Below, one piece after another: positions 54,442 through 61,720 of a DNA stretch of 64,000 nt. This stretch comes from Roseivirga sp. UBA6052. GTDB lineage: Bacteria > Bacteroidota > Bacteroidia > Cytophagales > Cyclobacteriaceae. The stretch's first letter is position 1. Each line of letters opens with the position of its first letter. Under the pieces are notes generated by a model. The model saw nothing but the letters and a program-made list of their open reading frames with translations, searched no databases and was not told the origin of the DNA. The position numbers and the translations under genes were made by a program. The stretch is taken from the NCBI GenBank assembly GCA_002427755.1, contig DIYO01000001.1:806001-870000 (forward strand). Reading direction: 5' to 3'.

Positions 54442-55299
54442 ATGAATGTAAATGATTGGTATAACGGTGGACAAACTGAAAAGCTAAAAGACTTAAATAT
54501 CTTTTACCGAAGAGAAGGTAAAGGACCAGTACTTGTTTGTATTCATGGTTTCCCCTCCTCTTCATGGGATTTCGAAGCCATCTGGCCATCCTTAACCAAT
54601 CATTTTGATGTAATCGCTTCAGATTTAATTGGGCTGGGAAAATCAGCTAAACCGCATCAAAAGCTCACCGTTGAGCTTCAAGCCGATATGATTGAAGAAC
54701 TTTTAGCACGTCTAAAAATTCAAGAAGCACATCTCTTAGCACACGACTTGGGCGATACGGTAGCTCAAGAATTACTTGCCAGACAAAAGGCCGGCCTTTC
54801 AAAAGTCAAATGGCATTCTTGTGTTTTTATGAACGGGGGAATCTTTCCCGAAACACATCAGCCTCTATTAATACAAAAACTCTTGATTTCACCAATAGGA
54901 AGATTGTTAGCCCCATTGACCTCTGAGCAAACTTTCCAAAAGAATATGACCAACATCTTCAGCGTAGAACATCCGCCTTCTGATGAATACATAAACGAAA
55001 CCTGGAATCTGATTACGATAGACAAGGGCAAACAGATGATTCCAAGACTCATTCGATATATGGCGGAAAGAAAATCAAATCGTGAACAGTGGGTAGGCCC
55101 ATTGACTGATAACCTCATACCCATCTGTCTTATCAATGGAGTTCAAGACCCTATTTCAGGAGAGCACGCAGCTAAACGCTTTGAAGAGGTAGTACCAAAC
55201 GCGAAAGTATATCGCATAAAAGATGCAGGGCATTATCCACATGTTGAAACACCCGAGAAAGTACTCGAAGCATTCCATAACTTCCATAATCTAGAATAA
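54442..55299 (+). CDS. MEST/PEG1-like alpha/beta-hydrolase
   Basis: A 285-aa soluble alpha/beta-hydrolase. The oxyanion motif HGFPSS lies at 35-40. The nucleophile elbow HDLGDTVAQELL has H101-D102-L103-G104-D105, so the nucleophile is Asp (D102) as in epoxide hydrolases and dehalogenases. The block NGGIFPETHQPLLIQKLL (131-148) closely matches what I recall of human MEST (PEG1). D236 and H264 (or H267) complete a candidate catalytic triad. Epoxide hydrolase is one possible role, and the enzyme's substrate is unknown. It follows menB by 37 bp and GNAT follows by 10 bp. Confidence 0.85.
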   Translation: MNVNDWYNGGQTEKLKDLNIFYRREGKGPVLVCIHGFPSSSWDFEAIWPSLTNHFDVIASDLIGLGKSAKPHQKLTVELQADMIEELLARLKIQEAHLLAHDLGDTVAQELLARQKAGLSKVKWHSCVFMNGGIFPETHQPLLIQKLLISPIGRLLAPLTSEQTFQKNMTNIFSVEHPPSDEYINETWNLITIDKGKQMIPRLIRYMAERKSNREQWVGPLTDNLIPICLINGVQDPISGEHAAKRFEEVVPNAKVYRIKDAGHYPHVETPEKVLEAFHNFHNLE

Positions 55300-55309
55300 A
55301 AAAGAAACA

Positions 55310-55747
55310 ATGTCATACACCATTTCAAAAGCTGAGGTGTCGGATTTTGCCGACATGCATAAAATGATCATCGACTTTGCTCACTTTCAGCGAACGCCTG
55401 AAAAAGCAACGATCACTGTCGCTCAAATGGAAGAAGATGCTGACTTTCTCAAAGCATTGGTTATTAAACAGAACGAGGTAGCAATAGGCTTCGCCACTTA
55501 TTATATCGGTTATAGTTCTTGGTCAGGCAGACATCTCTATTTAGACGATTTATATTTAGAAGCAGAACATCGTAATCTAGGTTTGGGGCATCAAGTTATA
55601 GATCGATTGGAAGTTATTGCCAAAGAAGAGAAATGTAAATCCATGCGATGGCTGGTTTCTAAATGGAATGAGAATGCCATTGCTTTCTACAAAAAGAGAG
55701 GCGCTTCAATAGATGATACTGAGTTTACCTGCCAGATAGCCCTCTAA
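55310..55747 (+). CDS. GNAT family N-acetyltransferase
   Basis: A 145-aa acetyl-CoA-dependent transferase. The core contains LYLDDLYLEAEHRNLGLGHQVIDRLEVIA, in which R-N-L-G-L-G is the pyrophosphate-binding loop. NENAIAFYKKRGASIDD is the C-terminal GNAT motif. The substrate is not predictable. It starts 10 bp after the MEST-like gene, probably co-transcribed with menB. Its stop shares CTAA with the convergent DinB gene. Confidence 0.9.
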   Translation: MSYTISKAEVSDFADMHKMIIDFAHFQRTPEKATITVAQMEEDADFLKALVIKQNEVAIGFATYYIGYSSWSGRHLYLDDLYLEAEHRNLGLGHQVIDRLEVIAKEEKCKSMRWLVSKWNENAIAFYKKRGASIDDTEFTCQIAL

Positions 55748-56316
55748 TTCTTAGACCCCATCAACACACTCACCCCTTTAGGAAGGGGATTACCAGACAT
55801 TCTTCGCATCATTACAATTTGGCCGGTATGCCAAACAGCATCTTCAATTGGCCCGTTGATGGCATTCCAAAAAGGTAACTTGTTCCCTCCTCCTATCGGG
55901 ACCTCATACTTTTCAAAATCTTCTTTGGTGCTAGACATCATAAGTGCATAAGCCTGTTTTAAGTTAAGTAAGGTTGCTTTCCTTACACTAGCAAAGTCGG
56001 TTTTATCTATATCAGCCAGAGCTACTACCTCATCACCAAAGGCACTTAATAGGAAATTAGAAAGACCATAAACATGCTCTATAGTTTCCATGGCACTTCT
56101 CGCATCATCACCCGGCTTAAATGTTAAATCTTCTGACCTGAGTCCTTCTGTAGCCCAATAATATCGAAATCCAAGCCCTTCTATCATTCTGGCCATAATG
56201 GTACCTGAGTTATAAACAGCAGGTGTTTTGGTAATATCAGAGAATGGGAGTTCTTGAGCATTCACGTTTGTGATCATCATTAACATTAAGGAGAAAAAGA
56301 AAATTTTGAGCTTCAT
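55744..56316 (-). CDS. DinB-like four-helix-bundle protein, secreted
   Basis: A 190-aa protein. I use the ATG at 56316, which gives MKLKIFFFSLMLMMITNVNAQ as a signal peptide. An extended frame to 56364 adds 16 residues with no clear signal. The mature part has the DinB-like pattern: GFRYYWATEGLRSEDLTF, AMETIEHVYGLSNFLL with a possible His ligand, and DAVWHTGQIVMMRR with the conserved His. It is an unusual case of an exported DinB-fold protein. Function and metal use are unknown. Confidence 0.75.
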   Translation of the reverse strand: MKLKIFFFSLMLMMITNVNAQELPFSDITKTPAVYNSGTIMARMIEGLGFRYYWATEGLRSEDLTFKPGDDARSAMETIEHVYGLSNFLLSAFGDEVVALADIDKTDFASVRKATLLNLKQAYALMMSSTKEDFEKYEVPIGGGNKLPFWNAINGPIEDAVWHTGQIVMMRRMSGNPLPKGVSVLMGSKN

Positions 56317-56441
56317 ACTGGAGGTTTTTGAACCAAATGAAGTTAGAAAACCCAAACACCACATCCAACTCGTCCATTTGTATAAAACGATATGTGGTTA
56401 GGTATTCATTAATTAACTTATAGTCAGTAAATGAATTGACT

Positions 56442-57575
56442 ATGACTACTGACCAATCGAAAAGATCCTTTATAAAGAAAAGCCTAGTCTTAGGAGCAGG
56501 TATTCCCTTTTTAAGTAGCTCTCTTTTCTCCTGTGAGAAAGCAGACAGCTCTCTTAATATTCTGATTCTTGGTGGCACGAGCTTCTTAGGCCCTCACCAA
56601 GTGGCTTACGCTTTAGCCAGGGGCCATAAAGTTTCAACATTCACCAGAGGTAAAACCAAGCCTACGATTTATGCAGACTTATTCAATCAAGTTGAAATGC
56701 TGGTTGGTGATCGGGTAGATAACCTCTCGGCCTTAGAGGGAAGAAAGTGGGATGTTGTGATAGATAACTCAGGAAGGGCTGCCGATTGGACCAAACGATC
56801 AGCAGAGCTTTTAAAGGACAACGTTGGTCAATACATCTATGTCTCATCCACCGGTGTTTATTACCCTCATACTACGGCAAATGTTGATGAAGACTTTCCA
56901 GTGCTCTATGAAGATCCTTTAGACGAAAATGGTAATCCGCCTGAGAAAGATTCTTTTGGGATAATGAAAGCAAAATCGGAGGTTGAGACGATTAACGTAA
57001 TGGGTGAAAGCAAAGCCACCATTGTGCGTCCTACTTATATGAAAGGACCAGCAGATAGAACCGATAGATTCTTGCATTGGCCACTAAGACTTTCTCAGGC
57101 AGGCGAAGTAATGGTACCAGGAAAGGCGGAAGATCCCGTACAATACATAGATGTACGCGATGTGGCTGAGTGGATGATTCGACTAGCCGAGTCAAAAACC
57201 ATGGGAACCTTCAATGCGGTTGGTCCGCAAGAAGCAGAGGGTATACTTGATTACGTAAAGGGTGCTTCGGAAGCATTCGATCAAGAGCATACTTTCACAG
57301 TAATTGACGATTACGACTTCCTAAAAGAAAACGGCTTATTTTATACTATACCTTGGATTATGCCTGAGAATGATTATGCAGCATCTGCCCTAGTAGAGAA
57401 TAGTAGAGCCCTTAATGCCGGATTAACCTTGAGGCCGTTAAAAGACACCGTGAAAGACATTTACGATTGGTGGTATTCTGAGGCTGTTACAGAAGAACGC
57501 AGACAGAATTATCTGGACGGAAATGAAAATCTGATGAAAAGAGAAGCGGATATACTTACTCTCTGGAAAGCATAA
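56442..57575 (+). CDS. Atypical SDR/NAD-epimerase-like lipoprotein with Phe in place of catalytic Tyr
   Basis: A 377-aa protein. The start is the ATG at 56442, since an upstream TTG (56436) adds only two residues. A Tat-like SKRSFIKK precedes a hydrophobic stretch and a lipobox LFSC with Cys31, so it may be lipidated. The Rossmann motif GGTSFLG lies at 44-50. The expected YxxxK motif reads F172-G-I-M-K176, so the catalytic Tyr is absent. This matches atypical SDR groups such as SDR_a1. NAD binding is likely, whereas redox catalysis is doubtful. Confidence 0.85.
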   Translation: MTTDQSKRSFIKKSLVLGAGIPFLSSSLFSCEKADSSLNILILGGTSFLGPHQVAYALARGHKVSTFTRGKTKPTIYADLFNQVEMLVGDRVDNLSALEGRKWDVVIDNSGRAADWTKRSAELLKDNVGQYIYVSSTGVYYPHTTANVDEDFPVLYEDPLDENGNPPEKDSFGIMKAKSEVETINVMGESKATIVRPTYMKGPADRTDRFLHWPLRLSQAGEVMVPGKAEDPVQYIDVRDVAEWMIRLAESKTMGTFNAVGPQEAEGILDYVKGASEAFDQEHTFTVIDDYDFLKENGLFYTIPWIMPENDYAASALVENSRALNAGLTLRPLKDTVKDIYDWWYSEAVTEERRQNYLDGNENLMKREADILTLWKA

Positions 57576-57607
57576 AAAAAAGCTACCACTTTATGAAAGC
57601 GGTAGCC
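57574..57607 (-). terminator. Intrinsic terminator for the ABC-2 operon
   Basis: GCTACC and GGTAGC form the outer stem of a hairpin (57582-57606). On the minus strand it is followed by eight T (complement of the A run 57574-57581). On the plus strand the T run is weak. Confidence 0.75.
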
Positions 57608-57632
57608 TTATCAGATAAAAACAACAATAATA

Positions 57633-58445
57633 TTATAAATCTCTGTTCACAACCAGTCTATTGGTTGCCCAGAAGAAGAGTGATCCCCAGCCTAACACCA
57701 AAGCCAACTCAGGGAAAGTCACAAAGTCTTGAATCTCCATAAGAATATATTTTGGGAAAGGGTTATGAATCAGAGCATTGATCGACTTAACCGGTAAGAA
57801 GTACTCAATCCATGGTAAATTCTGAACTTGACCATATATGTAGAGGCCATTCTCAATAGCTAGTATCCAGAACACCAATACTCCCATGGCTATAATGGCC
57901 TTCTTGATTAACGTACCCACAAATAGTGTAAACAGTAGGAAAGCGAATAATTGTAATGCAAAAGCAACAAGGAAGTAAACGTCTTCGAACATCAAACCGA
58001 TTGATATTTCTGAAGAGTACATGAGTCCAGTAATAAGACCCAAAACGAATAGTGTTGCAGCTGAAGCTAAAGACAGAAATGCAGCTAAAATTACTTTAGA
58101 CCAAACAAATTCCGCCTTACTCATCCCATCGATTACGTTCTGTCTAATTGTTCTGTAAGAGAACTCGTTAGTAATGGAATAGATCAAGCTAAAGCCTAAG
58201 AGCAGCTTGAACCAAATGGCCACCGCTGTAAGGTTCTGCCAAATATCTGGAAACTCGTAGAAAGGTATAATAGTGGGATCGATACCATCCATATCAAAGT
58301 CTTCAATTCTAGACTTTAAGTATCTTAAAAAAGGCATCACTCCCATGGCAATGATTACCATGGCTACCATATAAAGAATAGATAACCATCTAAAGGCACG
58401 GTTAGGCCATAACTTCTGAATCTCTATGCGTAATAATCTCATCAT
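57633..58445 (-). CDS. ABC-2 type transporter permease
   Basis: A 270-aa membrane protein with about six transmembrane helices (near 20-40, 68-90, 115-138, 150-175, 185-205, 240-260). The N-terminal RLLRIEIQKLWPNRAFRW is typical of ABC-2 subunits. It overlaps the ATPase gene by 4 bp and pairs with it as one exporter. The substrate is unknown. Both genes follow the DUF4252 pair. Confidence 0.92.
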   Translation of the reverse strand: MMRLLRIEIQKLWPNRAFRWLSILYMVAMVIIAMGVMPFLRYLKSRIEDFDMDGIDPTIIPFYEFPDIWQNLTAVAIWFKLLLGFSLIYSITNEFSYRTIRQNVIDGMSKAEFVWSKVILAAFLSLASAATLFVLGLITGLMYSSEISIGLMFEDVYFLVAFALQLFAFLLFTLFVGTLIKKAIIAMGVLVFWILAIENGLYIYGQVQNLPWIEYFLPVKSINALIHNPFPKYILMEIQDFVTFPELALVLGWGSLFFWATNRLVVNRDL

Positions 58446-59347
58446 GACTTACCTCCTTCCTGTTCTGCTAAAATTTCTAAGAATTGCTTTTCTAAACTTT
58501 TGGTCTTCACCACTAAATGCTTAGCGGTTATTCCTTTTTCGAAAAGATATTTGTTTATCTCGGCAGCAGAGTAGCCATTAACCATTGTCATGGTATACTT
58601 GTCAAGTTCACGTTTAATGTTCGAACTCATTCCTGAAGCTTCTAAGACTGTCTGCAAATCTTCTGTATCGGCCTTGACCTCTACGAGCATATCTCCTTTG
58701 CCTACGTCTTCTACCAAACCGGTGTGAATGAGTTTACCTCTCTGTAATACACAGAAATGAGTACAAACTTTTTGTACCTCATCTAGCAAATGGCTGGCGA
58801 TGATAATAGTCTTGCCACTATTGGCAATCTCGATTATTAGATCTCTAATTTCAGCAATACCTTGAGGATCTAAGCCATTTGTAGGCTCATCAAGAATCAT
58901 GACCTCCGGATCGCAGAGTAATGCTGAAGCAATGGATAATCTCTGCTTCATACCCAAAGAGTAAGTCTTAAACTTTGAGTCCTTTCTTTCATCAAGACCG
59001 ACCTGCTTAATGCATTCCTCTACTCTAGAATAAGGTACTTCCTTAATATCACATACTATTCTAAGATTCTGAACACCTGTAAGGTAAGGGTAGAAAATGG
59101 GGTGCTCTAAAATTGCACCAATGCGCTTACGTGTGTTCTGATTTGAAGGAGCGCCAAACCATTCAAATTCTCCTGAAGTCTGATTAATTACTTCGAGTAA
59201 AATACCCAAGGTGGTAGTCTTACCACTTCCATTTGGGCCTAGTATACCAAAGACATTTCCTCGCTTTACTTCTAAATCGAGGTTATCTAAGGCAGTAATC
59301 TTACCATACCGTTTGGTAAGACCATTAATTTTTAAAACTGTATCCAA
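58442..59347 (-). CDS. ABC transporter ATP-binding protein
   Basis: A 301-aa ATPase. Walker A is GPNGSGKTT (~38-46), the signature is YSLGMKQRLSIASALL (~131), Walker B is VMILDEPTNGLDP (~152), and the switch His is in IIIASHLLDEVQK. A ~90-residue C-terminal extension is typical of bacterial ABC-2 exporters. It pairs with the permease at 57633. The gene sits 46 bp downstream of the second DUF4252 gene. Confidence 0.95.
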   Translation of the reverse strand: MDTVLKINGLTKRYGKITALDNLDLEVKRGNVFGILGPNGSGKTTTLGILLEVINQTSGEFEWFGAPSNQNTRKRIGAILEHPIFYPYLTGVQNLRIVCDIKEVPYSRVEECIKQVGLDERKDSKFKTYSLGMKQRLSIASALLCDPEVMILDEPTNGLDPQGIAEIRDLIIEIANSGKTIIIASHLLDEVQKVCTHFCVLQRGKLIHTGLVEDVGKGDMLVEVKADTEDLQTVLEASGMSSNIKRELDKYTMTMVNGYSAAEINKYLFEKGITAKHLVVKTKSLEKQFLEILAEQEGGKS

Positions 59348-59393
59348 ATCGTGTTGCTTTTGAGTTTGATTGAGCCAGGGCTCTAAAAAATTA

Positions 59394-59939
59394 TTAATTA
59401 TCCCAGTCCTGAAATCTTAGGCTGGAAGAATTGTTATTCAGAAATTCAGAGAATTTCAGCACATTATTGAGATTAGGAAAACCTTCAATGTCAATAATGC
59501 TATGGCCATCTTCCATAGTTACGAGAACCACAAATCCTGAAGGTTCCCCCCTCTTTTCTTTCATCATTAAGTTCATGATGTTTCCTTGAGCGCGAACAGA
59601 AGCAATAGACTCGTATCCTTCATCAATTACATCAGATTCTAACTGCGCAAACAGCTCAGGATCATCCTTAGCTGGTTCATCATACATAAAAAACTTAACT
59701 TTTTCTATCCCGGAAATCATATCAGTAAAAGGTGGCATTTCACCTAATTCGCTATCTATACCGGCTGTGTTGCTAATAGCCGCTACATCAATTCGGGAAA
59801 TCATCTTGAGGGTGCTCTCGTAGAAGAAGAGCTTCATGGAAGGCTCGTGTCTATTTCTAAACTTCTCAACACTTCTGCTTTGCGCAAAGCTTGAGGAAGA
59901 AATTAGCACCAAAAGGCCTAATATTATTAATCGTTTCAT
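59394..59939 (-). CDS. DUF4252 domain protein, second copy
   Basis: A 181-aa protein with a signal peptide (~1-19, SSFAQ). The mature part contains IEKVKFFMYDEPAKDDPELF and SGFVVLVTMEDGHSIIDIEGF, the core of the DUF4252 family. It is related to the protein at 60029. The gene lies beyond a terminator at 59974-60006, so it may belong with the ABC-2 genes rather than with the sigma unit. Confidence 0.85.
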   Translation of the reverse strand: MKRLIILGLLVLISSSSFAQSRSVEKFRNRHEPSMKLFFYESTLKMISRIDVAAISNTAGIDSELGEMPPFTDMISGIEKVKFFMYDEPAKDDPELFAQLESDVIDEGYESIASVRAQGNIMNLMMKEKRGEPSGFVVLVTMEDGHSIIDIEGFPNLNNVLKFSEFLNNNSSSLRFQDWDN

Positions 59940-59973
59940 ACATCCAGTTTTGTTGAGCTTTTGACCAAATCGT

Positions 59974-60006
59974 AAAAAATCAGAATGGGGCTCAACCCAT
60001 TCTGAT
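59974..60006 (-). terminator. Intrinsic terminator between the two DUF4252 genes
   Basis: ATCAGAATGGG (59979-59989) pairs perfectly with CCCATTCTGAT (59996-60006). On the minus strand a run of T follows (complement of 59974-59979). It would separate the sigma/anti-sigma/DUF4252 unit from the DUF4252/ABC-2 unit, perhaps partially. Confidence 0.75.
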
Positions 60007-60028
60007 CTTCAGTATTCTTAAACGGATT

Positions 60029-60562
60029 TTAGTTACCGTCCATTTTCTCAAGGAACTCTAATTCCTCGAAACCATCCATTCCAATTTGCTTAGATAGTTT
60101 GTATAGTGCGTTCAAATCGATACCGTCTCCAACGATGCTCAACAGACCAAATTCTGAGTCACCGCCCATTACCATGAATAACTCATCGATTTTATTGTTT
60201 TTCTCTTTGATCAAGAATCTGATGTCTTTGTCATCTTCTCTGAGAGACATTAACTCTTCAAATCCTTTACCTTTTACCATACCGATCGCTTCAGAGTACA
60301 TTTTTCTACCATCTACTCCTTCTTCTTTTCCGAGCACTTGAACTCTCTTGATCTTTCCTAGAGACTCTTGAATTAACTTCTGCTCCTCATCAGTTTCCAT
60401 TTCAAGATTAGCCATCATCTGGAACATTTTTCCACTGATGTTGATGTGCATAAAGCTTGCATCTTCTTTGTACTTGTTAAAGTATTTCGAAATGGCGTCA
60501 TCCTGAGCGCTTGCGCCAATGGCAACCGCCATCATTACTAGTGTTAATACTACTTTTTTCAT
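60029..60562 (-). CDS. DUF4252 domain protein, first copy (downstream of sigma/anti-sigma)
   Basis: A 177-aa protein with a signal peptide (1-19, IGASAQ). The mature part contains KYFNKYKEDASFMHINISGKMFQMM and LGKEEGVDGRKMYSEAIGMV, the DUF4252 pattern. It lacks a recognisable catalytic motif. DUF4252 genes are commonly placed after ECF sigma and anti-sigma genes in Bacteroidota, so the family is likely part of, or controlled by, that sigma system. Confidence 0.85.
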   Translation of the reverse strand: MKKVVLTLVMMAVAIGASAQDDAISKYFNKYKEDASFMHINISGKMFQMMANLEMETDEEQKLIQESLGKIKRVQVLGKEEGVDGRKMYSEAIGMVKGKGFEELMSLREDDKDIRFLIKEKNNKIDELFMVMGGDSEFGLLSIVGDGIDLNALYKLSKQIGMDGFEELEFLEKMDGN

Positions 60563-60576
60563 TTTCTATTTATCCT

Positions 60577-61119
60577 CTAATTGTTTTCTAAATTCATTTC
60601 TCCCAATAAGTTGAGTCCTTCTGATGCGTCACCTAGGTTAGACAAACCATTCAAACTCTTATCTGCATTTCCAAGGTTGGAGAATCCCTCGATTGCATTG
60701 TTTCCTTTATTCATATAATTCGAAACCATGAGCATCTGCTTTTTGAATTCGGCAAAAGCCTCTTCTGGCGTTTCGAAAGTATCTTCCGATTGATATTGCT
60801 TTTGTTGTTGGGTAAATAAGAACCCACTTACCGCCATTATCATAATAGCCGCTGCTATGCTAGCATATCTTCTGAAGTAATCATTAAAGCTGATTATCTT
60901 AGTTTCCTTCTCTTCAGTGATTAGAGATAGAATCTCTTCATCAAAACTGGCATCTAGTTCAGGCTGCGCCTCCGCTTCAAAGTGAGCAAACAGAGCCTTC
61001 AGTTCTTCATTCTCTTCGCTCCGAGATTGCATTACCATCTCCTTCAATTCTTGCTCTTCCTGAATGCTTGTCTCAGCTGCCCAATACTTTTCTAATAGTT
61101 CTGATCTTCTAGAGTCCAT
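60577..61119 (-). CDS. Probable anti-sigma factor (single-pass membrane protein)
   Basis: A 180-aa protein. The cytosolic N-terminal part (1-~82) has the pattern ELLEKYWAAETSIQEEQELKEM found in Bacteroidota anti-sigma proteins. A membrane helix lies at ~88-106 (ASIAAAIMIMAVSGFLF), and a periplasmic tail follows with repeats of NLGNADKSL/NLGDASEGL type. It overlaps the sigma stop by 11 bp. No zinc motif is present. It probably binds the ECF sigma factor and releases it on an envelope signal. Confidence 0.82.
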   Translation of the reverse strand: MDSRRSELLEKYWAAETSIQEEQELKEMVMQSRSEENEELKALFAHFEAEAQPELDASFDEEILSLITEEKETKIISFNDYFRRYASIAAAIMIMAVSGFLFTQQQKQYQSEDTFETPEEAFAEFKKQMLMVSNYMNKGNNAIEGFSNLGNADKSLNGLSNLGDASEGLNLLGEMNLENN

Positions 61120-61621
61120 AAGCGTCTACTTTCATTAAGCTCTCTTTCAGTTTTCTTCTGGCTCTGAACAAATTCGTCTTTACCAGATTAATATCTATTT
61201 CCAGCATATCGGCTATTTCTTTGTAGCTAAAGCCTTCAATATCTCTAAGTTGCATTACTTCTCTTTGTCGGTTGGGTAAGTCAGCTATAAGCCCCTTTAT
61301 CCTTACCATCAAATCTCCTCTCTCTGCAACCACATAAGGCGTGTCTCTTTCTTTTCGAGTGTCTAGTTCAACTTCAAACAAGTCTGTCTTTTTAACGTGC
61401 TTAGATCTTAGTTTATCTAGTGCCTTATTTCTAGTGATTTGCATGCACCAAGCCTCTAGGTTCTGAACCAGTTCTATATCGGAGCGTTTCTCCCAAACCT
61501 TGATCATACATTCTTGTACAACATCTTTTGCCAGCTCTTCATCTTTTACAATGCCGAGCGCAAAACGGTACAATTTGTTCTTCAAGGGTAAAACCTCAGC
61601 CTTAAAGCGTGATACATCCAT
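61109..61621 (-). CDS. RNA polymerase sigma-70 factor, ECF subfamily
   Basis: A 170-aa sigma factor with region 2 (YRFALGIVKDEELAKDVVQECMIKVWEKR then LEAWCMQITRNKALDKLRS) and region 4 (LPNRQREVMQLRDIEGFSYKEIADMLEIDINLVKTNLFRARRKL). I chose the ATG at 61621. A TTG at 61627 only adds two residues. A perfect 10-bp inverted repeat lies just upstream. It heads the sigma/anti-sigma/DUF4252 unit. Confidence 0.94.
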   Translation of the reverse strand: MDVSRFKAEVLPLKNKLYRFALGIVKDEELAKDVVQECMIKVWEKRSDIELVQNLEAWCMQITRNKALDKLRSKHVKKTDLFEVELDTRKERDTPYVVAERGDLMVRIKGLIADLPNRQREVMQLRDIEGFSYKEIADMLEIDINLVKTNLFRARRKLKESLMKVDAYGL

Positions 61622-61622
61622 A

Positions 61623-61670
61623 ATCAACAGGTAGACGGTAACTCCAAAATAGAAGTTAACACCTGTTGAT
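61623..61670. promoter_or_regulatory. 10-bp perfect inverted repeat just upstream of the sigma start
   Basis: ATCAACAGGT (61623-61632) and ACCTGTTGAT (61661-61670) are perfect inverted repeats 28 bp apart. In the minus-strand mRNA they form a stem that ends one nucleotide before the sigma ATG. The loop contains a near -7 box TATTTTGG and a partial direct repeat (GGTGTTAACTTCTAT / GGAGTTACCGTCTAC). It may be a sigma-autoregulation or translation-control site. Confidence 0.5.
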
Positions 61671-61720
61671 AATTTTTTTAATAAATACCGCTAAAAGGCC
61701 TCTGAGAATCCGTAAGAGGC

